Notes under the pieces: model-generated | The model's input: only the letters and a program-made list of their open reading frames with translations | Database searches by the model: none | What the model was told of the DNA's origin: nothing | Shown here: positions 18,342 through 28,713 of the stretch, in pieces | Layout: each line of letters opens with the position of its first letter | Numbering within the stretch: the stretch's first letter is position 1 | Program-made: the position numbers and the translations under genes | DNA from: Synechocystis sp. LKSZ1 | GTDB lineage: Bacteria; Cyanobacteriota; Cyanobacteriia; Cyanobacteriales; Microcystaceae | Direction of reading: 5' to 3' | DNA length: 64,000 nucleotides | Assembly (NCBI RefSeq): GCF_040436315.1 | Contig: NZ_AP031572.1 | Span: 1,240,001-1,304,000 of the forward strand

Positions 18342-19568
18342 ATGGCCTACCAGGACTATTACTTCCTGCATCGGGACGGCAAGGGTAGTTACCTGCTCCA
18401 ACACCAAGAATCGGGACTGGTGGCAGGATGTCCCTTCATGGGTATGCCGGGAGAAAGTGCCTATGCGTTCTCGCGGGACTACGGTTCCGTTTGGTATCCC
18501 GGCCAGGCCCTAAATTGGGCTGATTTTCCAGAATTGGCCGACGTGCCTTTTTTCACCATTGGTTCCTGTGACAGTCTCGATAACTACTTCCATCGCCCGG
18601 AATGTCAGCCGGTCTGGCCCCTGTTGGCCACCTTTGCCAAACAACTTGCCTATAGCCCCTCTTTAAAAATCCCGCTGCCCGTTCCCCCTCAACAGCAGTG
18701 GCAGTATCAAGTTCCCAACCCCCATGGTTCCTGGACTATTCCCATTCTGGATCTCTGGGTTGACGATCAGGGTTGCTGGCTCTGTCTCCGGGATGGCCGC
18801 ATTGTGGTGCTCAATCACCAGGGAGCCCTGATTCAGCAATACCAGTTACCGAAGGATAGTCATTGTTTGGCCCTTCTAGATGAAACACCCTACGTTGCTT
18901 GTCAGGACGGCAATCTCTACGAATTGACGGGGAAACTCCCCCAAGCCGTCTATGACCTCCGGCCCCTCAATCAGACCTACTACCAATATCTCATCCTGGC
19001 CCTGGAAGCCGGCCAGCATCATTTGGCCGTTGCCGATGCCTGCGGTTATCTAGAGGTTATCAATACCGAGTTAAGACGACAATGGCAACACCATGAACCC
19101 GACCATTGGCAAAGTTGGTTTCTCGGCAGTGATGAGCAAACGCTGTATCAGGGCCATTACCGAGGCGTCACGGCCTACGATTTAAGTACTGGAAAAAGAC
19201 AGTGGTTTCAGGCCCTGGAAACGCCCGTGCTCTGTGGTTTAGTTACTACTGATTCTCTGATCATTGCCTGCGGGAACCGGACGCTCTACCGCTTGGGAAA
19301 AGTACCCGACCTCAAAACCCAGGAGGTCTCCGTTACTCCCTTCTATACCAGCACGGATATTCCCTACTGTCTGGCCCTCGCCGAGGATAGAACGTCTTTT
19401 TGGTTGGGGACTCATAATAGCCGATTAGAGCGACTCGATTTCACTGGTACCGTCAAGGATGATATCCAATTAGGGGTCGGCGGCATTACCGCGATCCAGG
19501 CCTGGCGGGAGGCCCTTTATGCAACCACCGGCCAAGGAATTGTTGTTAGTTTGCAGATACGAGACTGA
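18342..19568 (+). CDS. Beta-propeller protein, paralogue of the upstream WGR protein
   Basis: 408 residues. Residues 1-120 are a distinct N-terminal module (YYFLHRDGKGSYLLQHQESG). Residues ~125-405 are propeller blades that track the upstream gene closely: CWLCLRDGRIVVLNHQGALI against CWLGNEKGQVFKLDHQGQVL, CQDGNLYELTGKLP against CDNGNIYDLTGKFP, and YQGHYRGVTAYDLSTGKRQW against YHGHTKGVTMYEFETGRQAW. The pair therefore arose by tandem duplication followed by domain exchange: WGR is lost or replaced here. The two are probably cotranscribed. Function unknown. Confidence 0.7.
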   Translation: MAYQDYYFLHRDGKGSYLLQHQESGLVAGCPFMGMPGESAYAFSRDYGSVWYPGQALNWADFPELADVPFFTIGSCDSLDNYFHRPECQPVWPLLATFAKQLAYSPSLKIPLPVPPQQQWQYQVPNPHGSWTIPILDLWVDDQGCWLCLRDGRIVVLNHQGALIQQYQLPKDSHCLALLDETPYVACQDGNLYELTGKLPQAVYDLRPLNQTYYQYLILALEAGQHHLAVADACGYLEVINTELRRQWQHHEPDHWQSWFLGSDEQTLYQGHYRGVTAYDLSTGKRQWFQALETPVLCGLVTTDSLIIACGNRTLYRLGKVPDLKTQEVSVTPFYTSTDIPYCLALAEDRTSFWLGTHNSRLERLDFTGTVKDDIQLGVGGITAIQAWREALYATTGQGIVVSLQIRD

Positions 19569-19713
19569 ATAGAACTGTGTATAAAGATGAAATCTAGAGG
19601 GAAAAGTAGCCAACAAGCATAAGCAAAATAGTTCGATTCTTCCCAAAAAATGGCCATAAGATCAGCAATATAGCTCTTGTATCCTTCTTTGTCGGGTTAG
19701 CGGTTCGTGCGCC

Positions 19714-22700
19714 ATGTTTTGGAAACCGATTGATTCCTTCTCGGCTGACCAATTGGATTATCAAGGTTCCTACGACCCCACATTGGTCTTGCTCTCGATT
19801 GCCATCGCTATTTTTACCAGCTATATGGCCTTCTTGATGGCCCAGTCGGCGGAATCGGTACCCAGTAGAGGTTTACGGACGATTCTGTTGGGCTTCAGTG
19901 GGGCAGTAATGGGAGTCGGTATTTGGGCCATGCACTTCATCGGTATGCTCAGCTTTGAGTTGCCCTGTCCGATCCGCTATCACTTGGGCATTACCGTTCT
20001 GTCGATGCTCCCAGCCATCGCCGCCAGTATTTATGTCTTGGGTTATCTGGGCCGTAGTCAACCCACCGTCAAACAATTGGCCTGGGGAGCTGTTTGGTTT
20101 GGCCTCGGGGTCGGCACGATGCACTACACCGGGATGGCGGCCCTAAGCCTCCATGGCAACATTTACTACGAAATTCCCCTCTTTCTGCTCTCCATTGTTG
20201 TTGCCGTCGTTTTAGCCTGGATCGCCCTCTGGTGCCACTTCTACGCCCACCGATTTTTCCATCAGCACAACCAATATCGACTCTGGAGTTCCGCCTTGGT
20301 CATGGGCCTAGCAACGACGGGAATGCACTACACGGCCATGACCGCCTCCCATTTTATCTGTAGTCCCTGGGCAGACCTCTTGATTCAAGGGATTGATATC
20401 CGCGAAGTGGCCATCGCCGTTGCCTTGGTGAGCATTCTCCTGACGGGGGGAGCGATGTCCATTGTCCTGCGGGAAAGCGTGGTTCAGCGCCAACAGCAAA
20501 AAGTCCTTTCCGATACTGAAGCCTGGTACCATCGCATCCTTGAACACGCCCCCGAAGGAATCCTGATTTTGGATGCCCAGGGCCAGATTATTCTGACCAA
20601 TCCCTCCCTGGAACGCATTTTTGGCTACAGCCCAGGAGCATTGATCGGGCAAACGATTGCTAGTCTCGGCCTCGAAGATCTCCTACAACAGGCCCTGCCG
20701 TGGCGCCATTCCAGCGAAACCCAGGGCCCGGTCTGTCTTCTAGAGCAACAGGAATTTGAGGTGATGGCTACCCGTCGTGATGGTTCAACGTTTCCCGTTG
20801 AAGTGGGCCTAGCGAGTTTTCCTTCCCTCCAACAAAAGGACATTAACATCTTCGCCTCTATCCATGACATTAGTGCGCGTCACCAAGCCCAGCAAGAAAT
20901 TCTGCAACAGCGCGAACATCTGCAATCCATTCTCGACCGGGCCCCCGTGGGGGTGGCCATTACCATCGACGGCATCACACGCTTTGCCAATCCCCATATC
21001 ATCGAGCTAGTGGATCTCAAGGTGGGAGATGCGCCCCAGAAAATCTATGCTGACCCCATGGAGCGAGAGCAGATGCTCCAGGAATTGTTGCAAACCGGTT
21101 TGAGCGAAGGGGGCTTTTATAAAATGTATGGCCCAGATGGTCAACTGCGGGATGTGATGGCCACCTTTATGACCACCGTCTACGAAGGCCAAGCGGGTAT
21201 TTTGGGCTGGCTGACTGATATTAGTAAAATCAAGGCCGCCGAAGCGGAAATGCAACGGGCGAAGGAACTGGCCGAAGAAGCGAACCAACTCAAAGCGGAT
21301 TTCCTCGCCAACATGAGTCACGAGATCCGTACCCCGATGAACGCCATTATTGGCATGACCCACCTGGCCCTGAAGACCGACCTCACCCCCCGTCAGCGGG
21401 AATATTTACAGAAAATTCAGACCTCGGGCCAGCATCTGTTGGGAGTGATCAACGACATCCTCGACTTTTCCAAAATTGAAGCCGGTAAACTGCCTATGGA
21501 AAGCATTGACTTCGACCTGGACAAGGTGCTGGATAATGTTTCGGCCTTGATTAGTGAAAAAGCCACGGATAAGGGTCTAGAGCTACTATTTGACATTGAC
21601 CGCAATCTGCCCCGTCACTTTATCGGCGATCCCCTGCGTTTGGGACAAATTTTGATTAACTATGCCAACAATGCCGTTAAATTCACAGAGACAGGGGATA
21701 TTACGATTGTCGTCAAATTGCAGGAATACCGTGACGAGGATGTCGTACTCTACCTCGCGGTGAAAGATACGGGCATTGGCCTCAAACCGGAACAAATGGG
21801 CAATCTTTTCAACAGTTTTCAACAGGCCGATAGCTCTACGACCCGTCGGTTTGGCGGAACTGGACTGGGTTTAGCTATTTGTAAGCGCATTGCTGAACTG
21901 ATGGGGGGCACCGTCGGGGTTGAGAGTGAATACAGCCAGGGTAGTACTTTTTGGGCCACAATCTGCCTGCGCAAGAGTAACCTGCCGCCCCGTCGCCTGG
22001 TCTTAAGCCAAGATATAGAAGGGAAAAAAGTCTTGATTGTTGATGATAACGACCATGCCTGCTTGGTCATGAAAGACTTGCTGGAGCCGATGAAATTTGT
22101 GGTGGATACGGTTCACTCTGGTCGGGAAGCCTTAGCCCTTGTGATCGAGAAAGATACCAGTGCCAATCCCTACGACCTCATTTTTGTGGATTGGCAAATG
22201 CCCAATATGGACGGCTTGGAAGTCGCGCGTCGTCTTGAAATAGCCGGTCTTCACCATCCGCCCTCAATTTTCATTGTGACGGCCTATGGTCGGGAAGAAC
22301 TGTTTGTTAAAGCGAAGACAATGGGTATCGTCGATGTCTTGGTAAAACCGATCAGCCCCTCCGTTTTGTTTGATAGTTTGGCCCGGGCCCTCGGAGATAC
22401 TTCAGGGATCGCAACAGAAACGAGGGAACTTCGAGAAACCCTGACAGAAGACTGGTCCTTGGAAAGACTCAAGAGGATTCGGGGGGCCCGCATTCTCTTG
22501 GTGGAAGATAATGACGTTAATCAGGAAGTGGCAGCTGAGCTATTAGAAGACGCGGGCTTTTTAGTAGATGTCGCAGCTAATGGCCAGATTGCAGTGGAAA
22601 AAGTACACTCCTCCCCCTACGCCTTGGTACTGATGGATATGCAAATGCCGGAAATGGATGGCGTTGAAGCCACGAGGATCATTCGTCAAAACCCCGATTA

Positions 22701-23529
22701 CGATACCTTGCCGATTGTGGCGATGACAGCCAATGTGATGGAAGGAGACCGACAACGTTGTTTGGAAGCCGGTATGAATGACCACCTCGGTAAACCGATT
22801 GAACCCGATGAACTCTGGAAAAAATTACTCCAGTGGCTCCCCGCTTCGTCCGAGACCCCAGCCCCCCCTGAGGGTTCCTCTGGCCCAGGGCCAACCATAA
22901 ATGAAGCGCTGGCCCTTCCCCAGGGGATTCCTGGCCTCAACCTCGAAGACGGCCTGCGACGAGTCCTGGGCAAGCAAACGCTCTACCTCAATATGCTTCG
23001 TAAATTTGTAGCTGGGCAAAAGTCCTTTGAGGCCGAGATCACTACGGCCCTCGATGGGGAAGATACGGCCCTCGCGGAACGTCTGGCCCATACCCTCAAG
23101 GGAGTTGCTGGTAATATTGGGGCCAGTGAAGTGCAACAGGCCGCCGCCTGCCTGGAAAAAGCGATCAAGGAGGGCCAACCTCGACGGGAAATTGAGGCCT
23201 ATCTCGCAGAGGTGACCTTTCCCCTGCATCAGGTGATCGAGGCCTTAGAAGCTCAACTAACACCGTCCTCCCCTACCCCTACTGTTCTCAGTCAATCCCC
23301 GGTGGATTTAGCACAAGTCAAATCTGTCTGTCAGCGCTTGGCCCAACTCCTCCAGGAGGATGATGCGGAGGCTGCGGATTTTCTGCAAAACCATCGTGAT
23401 CTGCTTAGCCAGGCCTTTCCCGGCCATTATGCGGCTATCGCCGCTGGCATCAATGCCTTTGACTTTGAAGCCGCCCTGATGGCCCTGAATTTGGCCCTGA
23501 CGGCAGAGACAGACTCACAACCAAATTAG
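19714..23529 (+). CDS. MHYT-domain hybrid sensor histidine kinase
   Basis: 1271 residues. Residues 1-255 are a seven-helix MHYT sensor with the three motifs at MH73 (MHFIGM), MH136 (MHYTGM) and MH204 (MHYTAM), proposed to bind a metal and sense a small gas or redox signal. Two PAS domains follow (~270-390 and ~400-505). A HisKA domain has phospho-accepting His536 ([16 protein letters not shown]), then a HATPase (~640-755; [16 protein letters not shown]). Two receiver domains follow (~770-890, DWQMPNMDG; ~925-1040, [10 protein letters not shown]), then an Hpt domain (~1090-1190, [12 protein letters not shown]). A phosphorelay can thus run within one chain. It heads a three-gene signalling cluster. 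Confidence 0.92.
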   Translation: MFWKPIDSFSADQLDYQGSYDPTLVLLSIAIAIFTSYMAFLMAQSAESVPSRGLRTILLGFSGAVMGVGIWAMHFIGMLSFELPCPIRYHLGITVLSMLPAIAASIYVLGYLGRSQPTVKQLAWGAVWFGLGVGTMHYTGMAALSLHGNIYYEIPLFLLSIVVAVVLAWIALWCHFYAHRFFHQHNQYRLWSSALVMGLATTGMHYTAMTASHFICSPWADLLIQGIDIREVAIAVALVSILLTGGAMSIVLRESVVQRQQQKVLSDTEAWYHRILEHAPEGILILDAQGQIILTNPSLERIFGYSPGALIGQTIASLGLEDLLQQALPWRHSSETQGPVCLLEQQEFEVMATRRDGSTFPVEVGLASFPSLQQKDINIFASIHDISARHQAQQEILQQREHLQSILDRAPVGVAITIDGITRFANPHIIELVDLKVGDAPQKIYADPMEREQMLQELLQTGLSEGGFYKMYGPDGQLRDVMATFMTTVYEGQAGILGWLTDISKIKAAEAEMQRAKELAEEANQLKADFLANMSHEIRTPMNAIIGMTHLALKTDLTPRQREYLQKIQTSGQHLLGVINDILDFSKIEAGKLPMESIDFDLDKVLDNVSALISEKATDKGLELLFDIDRNLPRHFIGDPLRLGQILINYANNAVKFTETGDITIVVKLQEYRDEDVVLYLAVKDTGIGLKPEQMGNLFNSFQQADSSTTRRFGGTGLGLAICKRIAELMGGTVGVESEYSQGSTFWATICLRKSNLPPRRLVLSQDIEGKKVLIVDDNDHACLVMKDLLEPMKFVVDTVHSGREALALVIEKDTSANPYDLIFVDWQMPNMDGLEVARRLEIAGLHHPPSIFIVTAYGREELFVKAKTMGIVDVLVKPISPSVLFDSLARALGDTSGIATETRELRETLTEDWSLERLKRIRGARILLVEDNDVNQEVAAELLEDAGFLVDVAANGQIAVEKVHSSPYALVLMDMQMPEMDGVEATRIIRQNPDYDTLPIVAMTANVMEGDRQRCLEAGMNDHLGKPIEPDELWKKLLQWLPASSETPAPPEGSSGPGPTINEALALPQGIPGLNLEDGLRRVLGKQTLYLNMLRKFVAGQKSFEAEITTALDGEDTALAERLAHTLKGVAGNIGASEVQQAAACLEKAIKEGQPRREIEAYLAEVTFPLHQVIEALEAQLTPSSPTPTVLSQSPVDLAQVKSVCQRLAQLLQEDDAEAADFLQNHRDLLSQAFPGHYAAIAAGINAFDFEAALMALNLALTAETDSQPN

Positions 23530-23629
23530 GCTAGAGTAGGTTGTGACTTTGATCGGTTCCCCACTCAGGTTATTGGGTCAGCAGTTCAGCTTTACCTCTA
23601 GCCGTCACTTCACTCCCCTCAATCAACTG

Positions 23630-24730
23630 ATGGATACCTCCTCCTCCCCTAACCTGAGAGCAACCATTCTCGTTGTTGATGATTCCCCCGACACCTTGAC
23701 CCTGATCAGTGGTTTACTCAGGGATCAATACCGCGTCAAAATTGCCAATCGAGGAGAACAGGCCCTGGCCATTGCCACTACTACGCCTCAGCCCGATCTG
23801 ATCCTCTTGGACATTATGATGCCAGAGATAGACGGTTACGAAGTCTGTACTCTACTGAAGGCCAAGGCCTCAACCCAGAATATTCCAGTGATTTTCCTAA
23901 CGGCTAAAACCGAGATTGAAGATGAGCAGTATGGCTTTGAACTGGGGGCTGTGGACTACATTACCAAACCCGTCAGTCCGCCCATTCTCTTGGCGCGGGT
24001 TAAAACTCACCTCAATCTCAAGAGTGCCTACGACCGTCTACAGCGTCTGCTTAAGTTTCGGGAAGATATGGTCAACATGATTGTCCATGACCTACGCAAC
24101 CCCCTCTCCAGCATTCTGCCCATCACCGATACCCTCCTAGAGAGTCCGGAGCTGCCCCCAGAACGTCGGCAAAAAATGCTCCAGTTAATTCAAACCGGCG
24201 GCCAGCAACTGCACATCCTGGTAGAAGACCTCCTACTCAAAGCCAAATTAGAATCCAGTACCCTAAGCCTCAAGCGTCAGCCCACCAACCTCTGTGACCT
24301 CTGTGAGTTGGCCCTGAAGGAATTAGAGGCTATGGCCGCTCGCAAGCAAATCCACCTCTGCACCCAATTCCCCCTACCCCCCCACCGCTTCATCAACGTT
24401 GATGCTCTACTGTTTCGGCGGGCCATCGAAAACCTGATTACCAATGCCATTAAATTTTCCCCCTCCCAGAGTGAAATAACGGTTTCAGTCCATTATCCCG
24501 AAACAAAGGGAGCCGTCATTTCCGTCGCCGATCAAGGCCCAGGCATTGAAAGTAGTCTACGGGAATGTATCTTTGAAAAGTACGAAATTGGCCCTACCCT
24601 AGATGGTGTTCCCCAGCTTGGTTTGGGACTAGCCTTTTGCAAAATTATTGTTGAAGCTCACGCCAGTAAAATCAGTGTGGCCGATAATCCCCCTCAAGGC
24701 TCGATATTCACTATTGAAATTGATCACTAA
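23630..24730 (+). CDS. Response regulator-histidine kinase fusion (REC-HisKA-HATPase)
   Basis: 366 residues from ATG 23630 (MDTSSSPNLRATILVVDDSPDT); an in-frame GTG at 23543 would add 29 unconserved residues. The receiver (~14-135) has DDSPD, phospho-acceptor Asp in LILLDIMMPEIDG and Lys in YITKPVSPP. HisKA follows (NMIVHDLRNPLSSILPI, H-box) with an HATPase (ENLITNAIKFSPSQ, DQGPGI, GLGLAFCKIIVEAH). This inverted order (receiver first) is common in cyanobacteria. It lies 100 bp after the MHYT kinase, whose Hpt domain could phosphorylate this receiver. Confidence 0.88.
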   Translation: MDTSSSPNLRATILVVDDSPDTLTLISGLLRDQYRVKIANRGEQALAIATTTPQPDLILLDIMMPEIDGYEVCTLLKAKASTQNIPVIFLTAKTEIEDEQYGFELGAVDYITKPVSPPILLARVKTHLNLKSAYDRLQRLLKFREDMVNMIVHDLRNPLSSILPITDTLLESPELPPERRQKMLQLIQTGGQQLHILVEDLLLKAKLESSTLSLKRQPTNLCDLCELALKELEAMAARKQIHLCTQFPLPPHRFINVDALLFRRAIENLITNAIKFSPSQSEITVSVHYPETKGAVISVADQGPGIESSLRECIFEKYEIGPTLDGVPQLGLGLAFCKIIVEAHASKISVADNPPQGSIFTIEIDH

Positions 24731-24760
24731 TCTTTCCCCATTACCTTGACATTTTTGTTT

Positions 24761-25879
24761 ATGGATGATGCTTTAGAGACTCACCCCAAAGCGACTCTTC
24801 TGGTGGTCGATGACACACCAGATAATTTGGCTTTTATGAGTGGATTATTAAAGGACTTCTACCGGGTCAAAATTGCTAATAATGGTGAAAAAGCGCTTAA
24901 AATTGCCCAAACTCTGCCATCACCAGACCTGATCTTGCTGGATATTATGATGCCCGGCATGGATGGTTATGAGGTTTGTTTCCGTCTCAAGGCCAACCCC
25001 GCTACCCAGTCAATTCCCGTGATCTTTTTAACCGCAAAGGCAGAAATGGAGGATGAACAAAAGGGCCTGGAATTAGGGGCCGCCGACTACCTCACTAAAC
25101 CCGTGAGTCCTCCGATCCTCATGGCCCGTGTCAAAACCCAATTGGCCCTCAAGGCCTCCGCGGATTTTCTGCGGGATAAAAATGCTTTTTTAGAGCAGGA
25201 AGTGGCCAGACGCACCCAGGAGATCATGGCCATTCAGGATGTCACTATTCAGGTCATGGCCTCCCTGGCGGAAACCCGCGACAACGAAACGGGAAATCAT
25301 ATCCGCCGCACCCAAAATTACGTCCGGGCCCTAGCGGAACAGTTAAGAAATCATCCCCGCTTCCAGGCTTTTTTGACAGATCACACTATTAAGATGCTCT
25401 ATAAATCTGCGCCCCTCCACGACATCGGTAAAGTGGGTATTCCAGACCGTATTTTGCTGAAGCCCGGTCGCCTGACCCCGGAGGAGTTCGAGATCATAAA
25501 AACCCACACCACCCTAGGGCGGGATGCCATTGTCCAAGCGGAGAAAAGTTTGGGAATGAAGGTGGGCTTTTTGCAAATGGCTAAGGAAATTGCCTATTCT
25601 CACCAGGAAAAATGGGACGGTACAGGCTATCCCGAGGGCCTATCGGGAGAGGATATTCCCATCTCAGCTCGTTTAATGGCCCTGGCAGATGTCTATGATG
25701 CACTGATTAGTCGCCGGGTCTATAAGGAACCCATACCCCACGAGCAAGCCATTGAGATTATTCAAGCCGGTCGGGGCCAGCATTTTGATCCCGATATAGT
25801 AGAGGCGTTTCTGGCCATACACCATACCTTTAAAGCAATTGCTGAACAGTTTGTCGATGACCATAACAAGACGCCTTAG
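24761..25879 (+). CDS. REC-HD-GYP response regulator, candidate c-di-GMP phosphodiesterase
   Basis: 372 residues from ATG 24761 (MDDALETHPKATLL). The receiver (~12-135; DDTPDN, LILLDIMMPGMDG, YLTKPVSPP) is very similar to the receiver of the preceding gene. A coiled linker and an HD-GYP domain (~170-365) follow with LHDIGKVGIPDRILLKPG (HD pair) and HQEKWDGTGYPEGL (GYP). HD-GYP proteins hydrolyse cyclic di-GMP. The stop overlaps the convergent mscS stop by 4 bp. It is probably the output of the cluster. Confidence 0.9.
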   Translation: MDDALETHPKATLLVVDDTPDNLAFMSGLLKDFYRVKIANNGEKALKIAQTLPSPDLILLDIMMPGMDGYEVCFRLKANPATQSIPVIFLTAKAEMEDEQKGLELGAADYLTKPVSPPILMARVKTQLALKASADFLRDKNAFLEQEVARRTQEIMAIQDVTIQVMASLAETRDNETGNHIRRTQNYVRALAEQLRNHPRFQAFLTDHTIKMLYKSAPLHDIGKVGIPDRILLKPGRLTPEEFEIIKTHTTLGRDAIVQAEKSLGMKVGFLQMAKEIAYSHQEKWDGTGYPEGLSGEDIPISARLMALADVYDALISRRVYKEPIPHEQAIEIIQAGRGQHFDPDIVEAFLAIHHTFKAIAEQFVDDHNKTP

Positions 25880-27243
25880 TCGTTCTGCTCTATAGACTGA
25901 AAAATCAACCCTTTACCAAGGCTAGTTGATAGTTCATCATTGTAAAGATGAAGATCTCGCTGGGGGAAAGGAATACTAATTTGATGCTCATTAAAAACCT
26001 CTAAAATTGCACAGTTCAAATCGCTAATAACTCGTTTTTTATTATTGATATCATCTAGCCAAAACTTGAGTTCAAAATTCAAGCAAGAATCACCAAAACC
26101 GAGAAAAAAAGCAACAGGATTAGGGTCAGCAAGAATTTTAGGATGATTGGTTGCAATCGCTAATAGAAGTTGAATCACTTCTTCAGATTTCGATTCATAA
26201 CCAACCCCAATGGACACTGAACAATAGACCAGACGATCACTCCCTGTATAGGTAGTTAAATCTGAGGTAAAAAACTTTTGATTAGGAATAACTTTTTCAG
26301 CATTATCTAATAAACGAACCACTGTTGTTGCCCGAATACCAAGCCTCGTTACGCGACAGGTATCCCCATCCACACTCACCACATCCCCTGGTCTTAAAAC
26401 CCCTTCAAACAGTAAAAGAATGCCACTGACAAAATTACTGACAACCTGCTGTAACCCAAAACCAATACCAACGGATAGGCCCCCCGTAATCGCGGCAACA
26501 GCCGTTCCATTTACCCCAACAGCTCCCAGAATAATCACAATCCCCAGACTAATTAAAAAATAACGAATTAACAATAAGCTGGCTTCAATTTTGCCACGTT
26601 CTAGTTCCGCTTTAGAGTTCAAAAGATTGAGGGTAATTTCTTCTAGAATTACAACGGTTACAATCCAAAAATAAAAGCCTGTGATTAACCCAATCAGAGA
26701 GCCAATTGTAACCACACTGCCAAACAATTTAAAGAGATAAATTTGAAATAAGGACTGAAGATTGTCATTTAACGTGGCCATACTACCGACGATAAATAAG
26801 ACGATTAGAGGGGTGAAGAGACGACTTTGATAAGCGCGAATAATTCTCACTGGGAAAAGATTGTAGAGAGCCATCATCCCCAAACGATAAATAACGTAAA
26901 CTATCATTAAACGGAAGGCTCTAATCACTAAACCATCCGTCCATTCTAAGGAATAAAAGAGGAGACGGCCTAATCCCAATAGTCCTAAACCAAGTAGGGG
27001 AAAATCTAAGGATTGAATGAAAAACGCTCGGTATTCTCGCCAGGAAAGTCGTTTATCTCCTAGGGAAAAATTAGTAAAATTTGGGAATTTATGCTGGAGC
27101 CAATGCCACAAAAATTTGGAGAAAAACCAGGCAAAAATTAAGGAAGAAAAAATCACTATCCACTGATGTTGTACCTCTGGACGACGCAGAAAAATGCCTT
27201 GTCGCAGGAAAAGGTCTGATAGGGTGGGAATTTGAGTTTCCAT
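25876..27243 (-). CDS. MscS-family mechanosensitive channel
   Basis: 455 residues with several N-terminal membrane helices, then the MscS pore helix (TAVAAITGGLSVGIGFGLQQ) and beta domain (LRPGDVVSVDGDTCRVTRLG, VIPNQKF) and a cytosolic C-terminal domain. The extra N-terminal helices make it longer than E. coli MscS (286), as in many cyanobacterial homologues. It releases osmolytes during hypo-osmotic shock. It is the last gene of the long minus-strand block. Base composition is more AT-rich than the signalling genes before it. Confidence 0.9.
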   Translation of the reverse strand: METQIPTLSDLFLRQGIFLRRPEVQHQWIVIFSSLIFAWFFSKFLWHWLQHKFPNFTNFSLGDKRLSWREYRAFFIQSLDFPLLGLGLLGLGRLLFYSLEWTDGLVIRAFRLMIVYVIYRLGMMALYNLFPVRIIRAYQSRLFTPLIVLFIVGSMATLNDNLQSLFQIYLFKLFGSVVTIGSLIGLITGFYFWIVTVVILEEITLNLLNSKAELERGKIEASLLLIRYFLISLGIVIILGAVGVNGTAVAAITGGLSVGIGFGLQQVVSNFVSGILLLFEGVLRPGDVVSVDGDTCRVTRLGIRATTVVRLLDNAEKVIPNQKFFTSDLTTYTGSDRLVYCSVSIGVGYESKSEEVIQLLLAIATNHPKILADPNPVAFFLGFGDSCLNFELKFWLDDINNKKRVISDLNCAILEVFNEHQISIPFPQRDLHLYNDELSTSLGKGLIFQSIEQND

Positions 27244-27260
27244 TGGTAAAAATAGAGAAT

Positions 27261-28604
27261 CTAATGGGTTGGGGAAGAGCTAGTGGGTTTCATGGTAAGT
27301 CCTAGTTGGCGGTTAATTAATTCAGTCAGTTCTTGGGCTGCTTGCTCAGTCGAAATTTCGCCTGCGATCGCCGACTGATAGAGTGATTCTGCCACATCAA
27401 AACTGGGAAGAATTTTCGCTAAATTATCGAGGCGAATGGCAACGGCTGTCTTGGCTTGCTCTAGTAAAACGGATTCAATCGGTAAAAAGGCTTGATCCAT
27501 TAACACTTGGCGATTGGTAGGAATAAGACTTTCGGTTTGAACAATACCTTGAAGTTGATGTTCGGGATTCGTTAAAAATTTGCCGAGGGCAATCGCCAAA
27601 GCACTTTCATTGTCCGACGTGCTCCGATTAATCATCAAGGTTTCTGTATAAAGAAAAGGAGTTGCTTTAAAGGGTTTGTTTCCAGGTAACAGTGCCACTT
27701 TTAGATTCTCTTTTAAGATTTTTTTAAAGGTAGCAATTTCAGAGGAATTGCAGACATAATAGGTTAAAAATCCCTTAAGAAATGCTTTGTCCAGGATTTT
27801 ATGATCCGTTCTCAGTATCACAAAATTTCGTTGCGTAACTGCTTGTTTGAGCCAGGTTAACCATTTGCTCCAGGCGGCTAAACTAATTTCTATTTGACCC
27901 TGATCATTGACCAAGTAGCCACCAAAATTACCGATTCCCCAAAAGGTATCTTCAAAGTTAGAAACCATGCCAATGGAATAGCCTTTTTTTGCTCTTTCTA
28001 TTAATTCATCTAGGGTTTTTGGTGGTTGACTGAGGCTAGAATTATCACTGTTTTGTAATTTTGCCTGGTTATAGCATAGCACTTGAGTACTGGATTTTAA
28101 AGGGATACCATAGAGTTTATCTTGATAACGAATTTGTTGGATATTGGCAGGGAAATAGCGATTTAGATCCATCTCGGCAGGGGCGATCGCCCGAAGACGC
28201 TTACTTTCAATTAAGGCTGGTAAGTTGCGGTTCAATTCGATCAAGGCACTAGCACCAAATCCCTTTTGAGATTGCCCAATAAACTTCGAGATAATTTGCT
28301 CTTTAGGAAGGTGAATACTTTGGATTTTAACATTAGGGTTAAGTTGTTCAAATTCTTGAAAACTATCATTAATTAATTTGGCCGCCTCAGGCTCTAAAGA
28401 ATGCCAGATCAATAAATTACCTTGAAGTTGATTACCCGTTAGAGGAACTTCCTCATTACTACAAGCTGTAATACAAGTCAAAGAAAAAACAAGCAGTAAA
28501 AGTAAATATCTCCATGTTAGCCATTTTTTAAAAGAAAATTCTGTCTTTAATTGCTTTTTAGCTATGGCCAAAATATCTCTCACTGGCGTTAACAGAGCAA
28601 ACAT
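27261..28604 (-). CDS. Family 1 extracellular solute-binding lipoprotein, orphan
   Basis: 447 residues. A long n-region is followed by the hydrophobic LLLLLVFSLT and lipobox ITAC (Cys48), so the mature protein is lipid-anchored. The fold resembles maltose/glycerol-3-phosphate-type binding proteins (LLIWHSLEPEAAKLINDSFQEF opening, ALIELNRNLPALIESKRLR, YGIPLKSSTQVLCYN). No ABC permease or ATPase gene is adjacent, so it is an orphan binding protein or partners with distant genes. It lies 17 bp upstream of mscS on the same strand. A HIP1 octamer at 27364-27371 and another at 28183-28190 lie inside it. The substrate is unknown. Confidence 0.82.
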   Translation of the reverse strand: MFALLTPVRDILAIAKKQLKTEFSFKKWLTWRYLLLLLVFSLTCITACSNEEVPLTGNQLQGNLLIWHSLEPEAAKLINDSFQEFEQLNPNVKIQSIHLPKEQIISKFIGQSQKGFGASALIELNRNLPALIESKRLRAIAPAEMDLNRYFPANIQQIRYQDKLYGIPLKSSTQVLCYNQAKLQNSDNSSLSQPPKTLDELIERAKKGYSIGMVSNFEDTFWGIGNFGGYLVNDQGQIEISLAAWSKWLTWLKQAVTQRNFVILRTDHKILDKAFLKGFLTYYVCNSSEIATFKKILKENLKVALLPGNKPFKATPFLYTETLMINRSTSDNESALAIALGKFLTNPEHQLQGIVQTESLIPTNRQVLMDQAFLPIESVLLEQAKTAVAIRLDNLAKILPSFDVAESLYQSAIAGEISTEQAAQELTELINRQLGLTMKPTSSSPTH

Positions 28605-28713
28605 TTTGACAATCCTTTTTCTTGAAAATCAGAAATCGTACAGGGCAACAAGTTATTAAACAAGGAGGAAAAGTAATTACCATTTTTTACCAAGTCCTAC
28701 TTTTTGACAAAGA

